A stretch of DNA of 64,000 nt from VBAS01 sp963773465 (lineage in GTDB: Bacteria > Bacteroidota > Bacteroidia > Chitinophagales > Chitinophagaceae), in the NCBI GenBank assembly GCA_963773465.1, contig CAVZBF010000004.1, forward strand, positions 186,001 through 250,000. Reading direction: 5' to 3'. The position numbers and the translations under genes are program-made. Positions 36,677 to 45,916 of this stretch are shown one piece after another. Numbering within the stretch: position 1 is the stretch's first letter; each line of letters starts with the position of its first letter. The notes beneath the pieces were generated by a model that did no database searches, was not told the origin of the DNA, and saw only the letters and a list, made by a program, of their open reading frames with translations.

Positions 36677-38110
36677 TTATTGTTTCAAACGCTCATCTTC
36701 CGCTATTCCCTCAGTTTTCTTTTTTTCTTCCGGTTTTTGTGTAACTGATATTTTAAAATTGTTATAGTTCCAATTTTTGGCGAATACCATTTCGCCTAAC
36801 ACCGCAGCAGACACAAATGAATTGGTAAAATTGAAATTTTCAATTTGTGATTGCGGCAAACCGTTTACTTCAAATGCTTTTTGTGCATTGGTGATTTTTA
36901 CATTGATGATGTAAAAGTTTTTTGTATGCGGTATCCCTTTTTCTGCAGGTGTTACTTTCTGCAACATCGCTTTCCAATGCTGCGAAACAGAATCATAGTT
37001 ATATCCTTTTGGCAATTCACTGTAACTGTAGGCCGGGTACCAGTTAAGATTAAATTGGTAAGCATTGCGCACCGAATCAAGTACTGAATTCACAAAGTAA
37101 ACATCTTCAATTGTGCCGCCTCTCGTAGTTGCTGATTTAATACGGAGACCATTATCCGTATGCTTTGCAAACAGATCAGTGCAATAAATATGACGGATGC
37201 TTCCTGATGTTTCACTGCCAAGTGTGACGAGACCGGCTCCTCGACGGGCAATGCATTTACGGATGACAACATACTCCGTTGGTTTATTTACACGTAATCC
37301 ATCCCAATCTCTTCCGGCTTTCAAACAAAAATTATCATCATTGCAATCGATATCGCAGTTTTCAATCAATGTCCATGTTGATGAATCCACATCAATACCA
37401 TCTGTACTCGGCCCGCTTCCATCTTCATTGTTCTTGATCACAACTCCGTTCACTGTTAAATGACGTGAGTATAATAACTGGACCGTCCAGAAGCCGGCGT
37501 TCTTAAAAGTCAAATCTTTTATTGTTACCTGTTCCGAGTTTTGCACCAAAACCGTTCTCACTCTTTTTGCGTCATAATCCACGATCCAGCGAAGGCCTTT
37601 GCTATCATAGTCTTTTCGCATCGCCCAATATTTATCCCAGCAAAATTTTCCTCTTGCATTTACAATTCCTTTTCCTGTGAGTGCCGCATTTTTTACATTA
37701 ATAAAATTTATCAATGCAGCGGGCCAAGTTGTTTCAATGCCTGCAATACGGGATTCCATTTCGGGATAATCTTCAAATTTCTGTGAGCCGAGAATCAGTA
37801 TGCCTTTGTCTATTTGCAGGTTAACATTGTTTTTTACAAAGATGCTGCCGGTAACATACGTACCGGGCTTGAAGGCAACAATTCCTCCGCCCTTTGCTGC
37901 GCAATCATCAATAGCTTTTTGAATTGCTTTTGTATTTATTGTTATCGTATCGCTTATTGCGCCATAATCATTGACGTAAAATATTTTTTGTGAGGATGGA
38001 AATGTTTTAGCACCCACATTTTTTACCCATGGCGGCACAGTTGATTGAGCGAGCCCCGTAAATGAAACGAGTAATGCAATAGCAAAGCAGATCTTTTTCA
38101 AAGGCAGCAT
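36677..38110 (-). CDS. GH28 polygalacturonase-like glycoside hydrolase
   Basis: The 477-residue secreted protein (signal 1-22, TGLAQ) begins with the pectate-lyase-3-like VNDYGAISDTITINTKAIQKA segment and folds as a right-handed beta-helix. GH28 catalytic motifs are STDGIDVDSS (Asp), CNDDNFCLKAGRD (Asp pair), a modified GSETSGSIRHI where GHG is usual, and GLRIKSA. The missing GHG histidine and its SET replacement are typical of exo- or rhamnogalacturonan-type GH28 branches, but this is family knowledge applied loosely. It hydrolyses galacturonan or rhamnogalacturonan. It is the first gene after a promoter-like site at 38131-38176, with PL11 8 bases downstream. Confidence 0.92.
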   Translation of the reverse strand: MLPLKKICFAIALLVSFTGLAQSTVPPWVKNVGAKTFPSSQKIFYVNDYGAISDTITINTKAIQKAIDDCAAKGGGIVAFKPGTYVTGSIFVKNNVNLQIDKGILILGSQKFEDYPEMESRIAGIETTWPAALINFINVKNAALTGKGIVNARGKFCWDKYWAMRKDYDSKGLRWIVDYDAKRVRTVLVQNSEQVTIKDLTFKNAGFWTVQLLYSRHLTVNGVVIKNNEDGSGPSTDGIDVDSSTWTLIENCDIDCNDDNFCLKAGRDWDGLRVNKPTEYVVIRKCIARRGAGLVTLGSETSGSIRHIYCTDLFAKHTDNGLRIKSATTRGGTIEDVYFVNSVLDSVRNAYQFNLNWYPAYSYSELPKGYNYDSVSQHWKAMLQKVTPAEKGIPHTKNFYIINVKITNAQKAFEVNGLPQSQIENFNFTNSFVSAAVLGEMVFAKNWNYNNFKISVTQKPEEKKKTEGIAEDERLKQ

Positions 38111-38130
38111 TTAATATAATTATACAAAAG

Positions 38131-38176
38131 GTAAAGTAAGTCATAATGATTGGAACAGCATCCTGCTGCGTCCTGA
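38131..38176 (-). promoter_or_regulatory. Promoter-linked CAGGA direct repeat upstream of GH28
   Basis: On the transcribed strand TCAGGACGCAGCAGGATG (38176-38159) shows CAGGA twice with a 10-base period. A -7-like TACTTTAC box (38138-38131) begins 20 bases further on, 21 bases before the ATG at 38110. The same arrangement occurs at 47200-47246, 54165-54209 and 59482-59526. Confidence 0.6.
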
Positions 38177-38190
38177 GGTAACGCCGGTAT

Positions 38191-39132
38191 TTATTGGGGG
38201 CTGAGAATAGCAACCAGCCCTTCAAATTCCCTGCGGCTGATCTTGAATATGCTTCCGTGACGGATGCCCTGGGGAAGAGAAATTTTATCAGATATATCAG
38301 TCCAGTTCTTTAAATCACTTGACTCGACAGCGCCATATTTATGATCACGGTATTTATCAAAATAAATAATCCAGTTGCCATTTACTTTTAAAGTAGTTGG
38401 CCCTTCTGCCCAATAGTTGCCGGTAATTGGCGAAGATGCATCGCTGTATCCACCGTTAAGTGTTTTACTGGCAGCCATCTTAATATTCTTCTGCGGGGGA
38501 ATTCTTGTTTCATCTTTCAGAAACATGATAAAACGATCTCGATCGGGCACAATGGTAGCATCAATTACATTAAACCCTTTATCATAAAGTAATTTTGCTT
38601 TACTAAACGTCTTAAAATCTTTTGTAAGCACATAATACATGCGGTGATTGTAACCGCTTTCCACAATCGTATCCATTTTATATTTACCGGCAATGGTGGT
38701 GGCCCAGTAGATCATGTACTGCTTTTTCTTTTTATCATATGTTATTTCCGGCGCCCAGCAGTTTCTTGCAGAATCTTCGTGATGCATCACCGGAAGATAT
38801 TTCTGCTCACTCCAATGGTAGAGGTCGTCACTGCTGGCATAACCAATACCTCGTTGATTCCAGCTTACTGTCCATACCATATGAAATAAACCGTCGGCCC
38901 CGCGGATGATGCAAGGATCACGCATGAGTGAATCTTTACTCAAAACAGGTTGCAGAATTGATCTATCATTATTTAATGCCGTCCATTTTAAGCCATCATT
39001 ACTGTAAGCAAGATGCAATCCATCTTTACCATTATTGTTGAAATAAGAAAACATAAAGACACTATCCGTTTGCTGCGCATGCAGCGTATAGCCAAAATAA
39101 ATACTAACTATCGTGAAAAGTATTTTATGCAT
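38191..39132 (-). CDS. GH43 family glycoside hydrolase
   Basis: The 313-residue secreted protein (signal 1-19, TLHAQ) is a compact five-bladed propeller with no accessory domain. Features are FMFSYFNNNGKDGLHLAYSNDGLKW at the start, LMRDPCIIRGADGLFHMVWT, NCWAPEITYDKKKKQYMIYW and GNYWAEGPTTLKVNGNW, whose Glu is the likely acid. Arabinofuranosidase or galactosidase action on arabinan/galactan side chains is expected, but the subfamily cannot be fixed by eye. It lies 3 bases after the YiaK-type dehydrogenase start region and ends 15 bases from the GH28 promoter motif. Confidence 0.88.
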   Translation of the reverse strand: MHKILFTIVSIYFGYTLHAQQTDSVFMFSYFNNNGKDGLHLAYSNDGLKWTALNNDRSILQPVLSKDSLMRDPCIIRGADGLFHMVWTVSWNQRGIGYASSDDLYHWSEQKYLPVMHHEDSARNCWAPEITYDKKKKQYMIYWATTIAGKYKMDTIVESGYNHRMYYVLTKDFKTFSKAKLLYDKGFNVIDATIVPDRDRFIMFLKDETRIPPQKNIKMAASKTLNGGYSDASSPITGNYWAEGPTTLKVNGNWIIYFDKYRDHKYGAVESSDLKNWTDISDKISLPQGIRHGSIFKISRREFEGLVAILSPQ

Positions 39133-39135
39133 CGA

Positions 39136-40161
39136 TCATTTATTTAATGCGAGGATCTCATCCCACACCTGTTTTATTACCGGTATCCCATTCTCGGCAT
39201 TTCGCTTACGACTATTTAAAACCCTTTCACCCGGGTAAGAAATTAAAGCATGTTCACTTGCAGGAACAGATTGTTTATAATCAGTAATGATATTGTCGAT
39301 TAATACGGGAATAGAAGAATGATCAGGCAACTGTTTTATATTTATTGAGATAAATACCTGCGATAATCCGTATTCAATATTCCTTTTACTTATTTCATGC
39401 GTGGACAGTCCGGCTGATAAAACAGCAGCAAGCAAATCCAGTAATAAAGAAAGTCCGGCGCCTTTCCAATAACCAACAGGTAATGGTCTTTGTGATTTTA
39501 TTATGGCCGCAGGATCTTTTGTAAGATTTCCCTCCGCATCATACCCACCATATACCTGCAAGTTTTCATTTTTCATCGAGGACAATTCCATGCTGCCAAA
39601 TGAATACTGCGACATCGCCATGTCAAGTACGATACAGGTATCATTATATGGTAATGCAATTACAAGTGGGTTGTTTCCAAGTCTTGTATCAATTGCTCCA
39701 TGAGCCGGCATATTGGCAATGGTATTGGTGAAACCGATAAACACATAGCCAGCTTTTGCTGCCTGCCAGCCATAAGCGCCACCCCGCATCCAATGATTGG
39801 TATTGCTTAAGGCCACACAACCTATTCCAAATTCATCCGCCAATTTTATTGATTGATTTGTTGCGATGATTGCATTTAAAATTCCGGGACCCAGGTTTCC
39901 ATCCCATTGTTCTATTCCATTGTTTTTAGATTTCAGTGATGGCTCTGCATCTTTTTTTACATAACCATTCTTTGTGTATTCAATAAATCTTGGGAAACGA
40001 TTTACACCGTGAGTATAAATTCCATCCAGGGTATTTTGAGTAAAAGCTGTTGCAAGCCGCTCTGCTTTATCTTCATTAAATCCTGTTTTTAATAAAATGC
40101 TATTGAAGCATTGCTGCATTTCATTTGTAGTAATGAAGACTATTTTCTGCCGGCTGCTCAT
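39136..40161 (-). CDS. YiaK/malate-lactate dehydrogenase family oxidoreductase
   Basis: The 341-residue cytoplasmic protein belongs to the Ldh_2 (sulfolactate/malate/diketogulonate) family: TLDGIYTHGVNRFPRF with the conserved histidine, IGCVALSNTNHWMRGGAYGW, GFTNTIANMPAHGAIDTRLGNNPL and QRPLPVGYWKGAGLSLLLDLLAA. It resembles 2,3-diketo-L-gulonate reductase (YiaK), which reduces 2-keto acids with NADH. In pectin loci it may handle keto-uronate products of unsaturated galacturonate, such as 5-keto-4-deoxyuronate derivatives. That is inference. It lies 3 bases upstream of GH43, so they share a transcript. Confidence 0.9.
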   Translation of the reverse strand: MSSRQKIVFITTNEMQQCFNSILLKTGFNEDKAERLATAFTQNTLDGIYTHGVNRFPRFIEYTKNGYVKKDAEPSLKSKNNGIEQWDGNLGPGILNAIIATNQSIKLADEFGIGCVALSNTNHWMRGGAYGWQAAKAGYVFIGFTNTIANMPAHGAIDTRLGNNPLVIALPYNDTCIVLDMAMSQYSFGSMELSSMKNENLQVYGGYDAEGNLTKDPAAIIKSQRPLPVGYWKGAGLSLLLDLLAAVLSAGLSTHEISKRNIEYGLSQVFISINIKQLPDHSSIPVLIDNIITDYKQSVPASEHALISYPGERVLNSRKRNAENGIPVIKQVWDEILALNK

Positions 40162-40420
40162 AACTCTAATTAATAAGGGAAAGGTAAATCATATCCCAAT
40201 TTACAGGAGTGTTTCAGTTCGAAAATAAAATTAAACCAAGGAGGCACGGTGACACTAAGTTACACCGGATAATCTCCGTGTATCTCTGTGATCGTGGTGT
40301 CGCTGTGGTTAAAAAACAAATTGATACTATCCAATTTATAATTGTTATAAAAGTAATTGTTATAGGATTATTGATAGCATAGTTTTTATATCTCTTCGCT
40401 TCGAGCGAAGGAAAATGGAT
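40162..40420. repeat. Intergenic region with CACGG/GACAC inverted repeat
   Basis: Within this 259-base gap, AACCAAGGAGGCACGGTGACAC (40235-40256) faces GATCGTGGTGTCGCTGTGGTT (about 40290-40310), an imperfect hairpin of the same family as 16143-16310. A small palindrome-like CTTCGCTTCGAGCGAAGG lies at about 40395-40412, just before the stop of the unassigned hydrolase at 40421. No gene is visible. Confidence 0.6.
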
Positions 40421-42666
40421 TTAAAAAAGTTTCTTTAATCCTTCCCATTTCACTTTCCAGTCTTTGGGAAAGCCGATATTGATTTTTTTATCTGCATCTG
40501 CACCCGTACACATGAATGCGACTGCATTCAATATACCGCCATTACCAGGTAAGTAGATCGTCAAACGCTCATCCTGGAAATTGTGTCCATTCACCAAATA
40601 AGTATTTGTTCTTACCGGCATCAGCAATGCATCCACTGCTTTGTCCGGCATGTGCAAACGGGCTGCTGTCATTGCGGTCAATGGAAAATCCCAACCCCAG
40701 GTGTCATCCCATTTCCAAATTTTCCAAACTAGGTCAAATGTTTTTTTCATCACGGCAGTATCCAATCCGTTTGCAGCAGGCAATGAACTATATGCACCAA
40801 GCACGGCGGGATGATCAATCAAATATTTTGAATCGGCATTATAACAATCGGGTGTGCTTTCAGTAGCAAGATAAACTCCATCCTTTTGCGGAAGCGGGGC
40901 CAGGTTATTTATTATCTCATCCCATTTTTTATTTCGCTCCATGCCCAGGCGAATGCGCCATTGCTGTGCAATATTCAAAGCCCAGTGCCAGTAAGCCAGT
41001 TCATAAGTTGGATTGAATGTGGTGACCGCATCAAAACATTCCTGTGCAGGAATTAATCCTCTGCCAAGATTGTATTTTTTTGTTTGTGAATTGTAAGAAG
41101 GAAAAGATGCCATGAAATCTGCCGTTGCAAATAATAGTTCCCTGTATTTATTTAAAATTTGCGCAGTTGGCTTGTTGCGATAAAGCAACTCGGCCATATA
41201 AATAAAATGCGGTTGCTGCCAAATAAGAAATGCGCCAACCGATGATGGTGATTCATTGCCATCATGGTCTGTCATCTTTTGCCAGCGTAATCCGTAAAGA
41301 CCCTGTCGTTTTGCAATTTGTTTTGCTTTGCCGGCAACTTTAAAATACCAATCCAGGCTTTTCTCCATCAATTCGATCCTTCCCCACTGTGCATAGTGAA
41401 CGGCATGCCACCAATGCATTTCGAGATGTGGTTTACCATACCAACTGTTATAAGTTAATCCTGTTTCCTGCGGGGGATACGCCGATGAGCATTGAATTTT
41501 TGTAAGGTATTGCGATAATACAGTTCTTCTTTCAATTTCGAAAGCCCGAGGATCTTTTACTGCTGAGAAATCAACAGCGCCGCCGCTTTGCCAGAATTTT
41601 TTGTAGGCAGTTTGACTATTGTTTAATGTTTGTAGGAATAATGGAACGGATTCGTTTAGTCGATGCTCGTTAAACAAGCATGTAATTTCAAAACTCGCTG
41701 ATGAAGATTGAGGAACAACTGAATAATAATTTAGGCCCGATCTTTTCAGTTTGGCCCCAAGGTTCCATCTTAAATTGAGCATGTAATTGGTAGTGTCAAT
41801 ACCACAAGCAATAACGCCATTGTTTGGCGTAAACTGTGCAGATGATGTGAATGATGAGTCGTCGTTCCAGTTATTGCCAACATCTTTCCATTGTCCATTG
41901 GGAAAAGGGATCCTGAATCGCACCGCAATCTTATTTTCTTTTAACAATGCTGATTCAATTCTAAATGAAACGGCATCCTGGGTTTGGTGGCAAACGGTGA
42001 TCACCTTAACAGGAATGTCTTCAACAGAAAAAGAGCTTGTAATTATTCCTGTCCACAGATCAAGTTGCTGTTTATCTTTTTAATATCAGCAGCAGTTGCC
42101 AAAGACCCATCTTTCTTTTTTATTTCTAGTCCTATGTTCCCTAATTGCAGGCGATGCGGGTTGACACGAAAATATTCAACAGCTTTTCTTGCTCTTTCAG
42201 GTTCTTTTAACTGCACAGTATAAGAAATTTTTCTGCCTTCGAGTTCATAGGTCTTTTGTGTTTCTTCTACTCTTAAGTTTTCTGTATTGGGGAAACTATG
42301 CCATCCCCAAACAGATTGTGTACCCAACGGAACTCCGTTTGCATAGGCATCAGGAAAAGATTGCATGCCGGTAGCATCCACCGTGAATGCAAAGTTTCCG
42401 TTGCCGACAGACAGAGAGGAGAGTGAATCGATTTTATTGATCTGAATATTATGACGTTGTACTACCTGCTGGCGGTTGATAGGCTGAGAGAAAGAATGAG
42501 TGGTGAATAAAAGAGCTATTGATGATATTAGGATATAGAGATATTGTGATATTGTGTTTCCATTTTTTTTGAAAGATGTTCGATCATGCTGAATAGGATT
42601 GCTGAACGCACAAGAGTCCGCCTCAGGCGGAACAAAAGATGATAGCAGTAATGCAGTTTGGTTCAT
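40421..42666 (-). CDS. Putative (alpha/alpha)6-barrel glycoside hydrolase, family unassigned, one frameshift
   Basis: Two pieces (42666-42043 and 42078 region-40421) form up to 748 residues. The secretion signal is the ISSIALLFTTHSFSQ segment. After it come RHNIQINKIDSLSSLSVGNGNFAFTVDATG, reminiscent of GH65/GH95-like N-terminal beta domains, and a helical barrel with TGLTYNSWYGKPHLEMHWWHAVHYAQWGR, YGLRWQKMTDHDGNESPSS and NPTYELAYWHWALNIAQQW. A poly-A one-base loss near 42070 explains the frame change. The upstream part of the open frame (42590-42666) is repeat DNA, so the true start is uncertain. The GNESP and HLEMHWW acids are candidate catalytic residues. It follows GH106 by 117 bases. Confidence 0.75.
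42590..42666. repeat. Interspersed repeat copy with CCGCCTCAGGCGG hairpin at the 5' end of the unassigned hydrolase
   Basis: The minus strand reads AACCAAACTGCATTACTGCT, then ATCATCTTTTGTTCCGCC and a TCCGCCTGAGGCGGA hairpin, ending near GTTCAGCAATCC. It is a diverged member of the family at 27767-27832. Confidence 0.65.
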
Positions 42667-42783
42667 GATAACATTAAAATAAAAAGGTCGTATGTTTAAA
42701 GGTATTACACATTACTATCCGGAATAAACTGTAGCATACCATTGCACATCCCTGTGCCTTGCGTCTTTTACCTTTTACCCTGA

Positions 42784-45621
42784 TCACTCATATTTCAAAG
42801 GAGTAATTGTTACCGGGCCCAGCAGACCCGAAGGTTTTGGTTGCCATTTAGCTGCAGTAAACAAACCATCAGCACCGCGGTTCTCCGGCAGTCTTGCCGG
42901 CATATTTATATTATAGAATTTCTTCCAGGGCACACCGCGTTTTTCTAAATCAATTATCCTGTTTGCCATTCCATTGGTCACGATTATCTCCAACTTGTTA
43001 TCAGGTTTTAATGCTGAAGCGGGTATCGTAACAGCATAAGACGGGCCGATGAGTGTTGCGATCTTTTTACCATTCAATAAAACCGTTGCTGATTCTTTTA
43101 CATCACCAAGATTCAGCAACCATGCATCTGCAGTGGCCGCAGGTTTTTTGAAATTGATACTGTATTGACCCGTACCCGAAAATTCTTTTACTCCTGCAAT
43201 ACTTAACTCTGTCCATGATTGCAAAGAATTCACTGTCGTTGCTTCAGGCAGTGTTGGACCCCCGGATAAGAATTTTAAATTCCAATTCCCATTGATTGCA
43301 ATTGCATCACCTGTTGTTTCAGTGTAAGGAAATTTATTGCCGGTAAATTTTGTTGTACTTGTTTGTACGATACAAGATTCACCCGGCGCCAGTTGAAGAA
43401 AAATATCCAGTGTATTCGCATCACCTTGTCTTGTGTTGGCTACACCGCTTCGTTGCATCATCGGGTCAAACAAAACTGCGTTTTGCAAAGGTGTATTCAG
43501 CAATACCCAATCATTGAATGGTTGTTTACCATCATTTGTAATAAAATAATATTCGCCACCATTTATTTTTCTCCGGATGGATTGCAGTTTATTATCGGCG
43601 AGGTACATTTCGTGTCTTATATCCGCGTTTGCCAGTAAATATTTTATTTCTGTCCCTTGCCAAAACATTCCTTTACCACTTGTGGCATTACTGATACCGG
43701 CAGCATTTGTTATTATAAATCGTAATTCTCTTATTAATGCATCAAATTGTTTTTGCTTATTGTCAATATCACTCAGTCCCGGAACCATTGACGGAATACC
43801 ATCATGAAAAATAATGGTGGCGCCTTGCTTTGATAGTGCAACGAGTTTTTGCAATGTAGTCAATGGCAAATATTTTACACCACTTAAAACGATCGTTTCA
43901 TAATTACCGCCCGGTGCTTTTATTTTTCCATTTACAAATTGCAGTAGTTGTATTTGTCTGTCGCTGATCAGGTCCCAGCTATAACCTAACTCAAGCATTT
44001 CTTCTGCTGCTTTATTAAAAGATGTTCCTTCAAAACCTTCCATGCCATCATAATGATGCAGCATACCACGGGTGGATGGTTGATTATTCCTGTCAGCAAA
44101 AGGAAAATAAAGTAACACATCATTGGATGGTTTGCCTGCCTGTAAAAAACTTTGACATCTTGCTACATATGCATTCAGTGCATCAAAATCTTTCCAGAAA
44201 GGATTGGCGGGAGTAAAATGCACCGCTGCATAGAACAGCCAACCCGGCCATGGTTCATTTTGCGGTGAGTAGTTTGTTCCGTGATAGAAAATATGATTCA
44301 CTCCTCCAAGAAAATATTTATCGAGGATCAGCTTCACATCACCCAGCGAAGAAAGAAAATGTTCATTAAGCCAGGTGGCTGCTTCAGCAGATGCAAGAGG
44401 CTTACCCATTACATGTGCAGATGATGTAGCAAATTTAAAACGTGTGAGGTTGGTTCCCTCAGTTTCAGGAATATCGATCGTTGCATACAGATCAAGAATA
44501 TTAGCCGGTGAACCATGACTTTGATTTCGTATCAGTTTACCTTTTGCCTTTGCCCATTGATGCCAGGGTTGTGTAAATTTTTCCAATAACAAATCAGATA
44601 TCGTTTCCCTGTAATCATACAATACTCTTATATGACGGTCGGAATTATCGGTTGCAAACAAAGCAGGCAATTCATTTTTCAGATCGTATCCGCGACGTTT
44701 TTCGAACTCATTAAAAAGATCAGGCGTCCAGTTGCTTTGTCCTCTTGCATCATCCACTTCATAGCTGTCATTAAAAAAACTACGGAGTGACGAAATATTT
44801 TTTCCGGCAAATGATTTATCAAATTTTGATAAATAATTTTTTAATGCCTGCGCATTAAAATGATCGATCACATTTCCTTCACCACCTGGCGCAGACCGTT
44901 CTACCATTTTACCATGCAATCCTTCAAACAATGCAATCAATTTCCATTTACCGGGCGGTGCCGTCCAATTCAGCTTATTATTAGTAACATTTTTTGTAAT
45001 GTCAATTGATTGACCTCTTTCGTCATAAGCCATCAGTAATTCCAAAGGCAGCATCGCATCATATCGTACCTGGTCGATGGCCATCGCCTGCAGATCTTTA
45101 TTCGTAGAAACGGGATATGCGACTTCACTTACTTTCAAAGGTTTTCCATTTGCAGTACGCACAAAACTTTCCTGGCTGTATTGAATTGTGTCCGTCAGCG
45201 ATTCGCCCGCATTCAATGAATAGCTCTTAAACGCTATGTATTTGCATGCATCTTTTTCTGTTACCCATGGCCCGCCGAATGGCCAACCTGTTCCCGTTGC
45301 CATATCGATGCCAAGTCCTAATCGCTTTCCTTCATTCAAACTATGCTGCAACATCTCCATCCATTTCGGCGATAAAAAATCGATGAACTTATCTTCGGCA
45401 CCTTTCACTCCATAAATTGGTGTTATCTCCAGGCCGCCCAATCCCGCTTGCTTATATAATTGCATCGCTGCTGTCAGGTTAGGTTTGTCAACTGCACTTC
45501 CCTGCCACCACCAACGTGTCCAAGGTTTTGTTTGCTGCGTAATGGCCGGCCATTTTATTTGTGCAGAAAGGTGAGTTGCAAGTGAGATCGCAAAACAAAT
45601 GATGAGAAATTTCTTCAACAT
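42784..45621 (-). CDS. GH106 alpha-L-rhamnosidase
   Basis: The 945-residue secreted protein (signal 1-20, THLSAQ) is full length. GH106 landmarks are TKPWTRWWWQGSAVDKPNLTA, GLGGLEITPIYGVKGAE, GLGIDMATGTGWPFGGPWV, RSFFNDSYEVDDARGQSNWTPD, LIRNQSHGSPANILDLYATIDIPETEG and GKPLASAEAATWLNEHF; a C-terminal beta-sandwich with INGNWNLKFLSGGP and VLLNGKKIATLIG completes it. The conserved glutamates in PETEG and SAEA are the kind used for calcium-assisted catalysis in this family. It releases alpha-L-rhamnose from rhamnogalacturonan oligosaccharides, probably in the periplasm. It is a second rhamnosidase family beside the GH78 at 9907. Confidence 0.94.
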   Translation of the reverse strand: MLKKFLIICFAISLATHLSAQIKWPAITQQTKPWTRWWWQGSAVDKPNLTAAMQLYKQAGLGGLEITPIYGVKGAEDKFIDFLSPKWMEMLQHSLNEGKRLGLGIDMATGTGWPFGGPWVTEKDACKYIAFKSYSLNAGESLTDTIQYSQESFVRTANGKPLKVSEVAYPVSTNKDLQAMAIDQVRYDAMLPLELLMAYDERGQSIDITKNVTNNKLNWTAPPGKWKLIALFEGLHGKMVERSAPGGEGNVIDHFNAQALKNYLSKFDKSFAGKNISSLRSFFNDSYEVDDARGQSNWTPDLFNEFEKRRGYDLKNELPALFATDNSDRHIRVLYDYRETISDLLLEKFTQPWHQWAKAKGKLIRNQSHGSPANILDLYATIDIPETEGTNLTRFKFATSSAHVMGKPLASAEAATWLNEHFLSSLGDVKLILDKYFLGGVNHIFYHGTNYSPQNEPWPGWLFYAAVHFTPANPFWKDFDALNAYVARCQSFLQAGKPSNDVLLYFPFADRNNQPSTRGMLHHYDGMEGFEGTSFNKAAEEMLELGYSWDLISDRQIQLLQFVNGKIKAPGGNYETIVLSGVKYLPLTTLQKLVALSKQGATIIFHDGIPSMVPGLSDIDNKQKQFDALIRELRFIITNAAGISNATSGKGMFWQGTEIKYLLANADIRHEMYLADNKLQSIRRKINGGEYYFITNDGKQPFNDWVLLNTPLQNAVLFDPMMQRSGVANTRQGDANTLDIFLQLAPGESCIVQTSTTKFTGNKFPYTETTGDAIAINGNWNLKFLSGGPTLPEATTVNSLQSWTELSIAGVKEFSGTGQYSINFKKPAATADAWLLNLGDVKESATVLLNGKKIATLIGPSYAVTIPASALKPDNKLEIIVTNGMANRIIDLEKRGVPWKKFYNINMPARLPENRGADGLFTAAKWQPKPSGLLGPVTITPLKYE

Positions 45622-45916
45622 GAATTTTATTTATTAGGTAACCAGCTTTTGTGCTACTATTAAACTTCTCTTGCGTCCGCCTCGGCGGATCATCGTTCGG
45701 TAATTCTGTTCAACGGATTTCCGTGGCATTCCAACTCTTTATTTCTATATTAAACCCCTAAAGGGGTTTTGAAAAATCTTTTATCTGATTCACGGGGCTA
45801 AAGCCCGGGGCTATAAATCTTTTGCCCCTACGGGGCAATTAAAGAACTTGCAAATCCAAGCCTTAATAATTAGAATAATAATCAATAATTCTTAATTTTT
45901 AATTGTTAATTATTAA
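45622..45916. repeat. 295-base intergenic repeat region between PL22 and GH106
   Basis: It contains a plus-orientation copy of the interspersed family (GTGCTACTATTAAACTTC at 45651, with TCCGCCTCGGCGGA at 45675), then palindromes CCCCTAAAGGGG (45756), GGGGCTAAAGCCCGGGGC (45803) and GCCCCTACGGGGC (45826). An AT-rich inverted repeat lies at about 45862-45918 (TTAATAATTAG ... TTAATTATTAATTAG). The last may end PL22 transcription. No gene or clear promoter was seen. Confidence 0.65.

Noticed and set aside
45754..45850. GGGGCTAAAGCCC-type palindromes considered as a riboswitch
   Set aside because: They are simple perfect palindromes repeated at 33.65, 33.85 and 52.3-52.7 kb in both orientations, without a conserved aptamer pattern.
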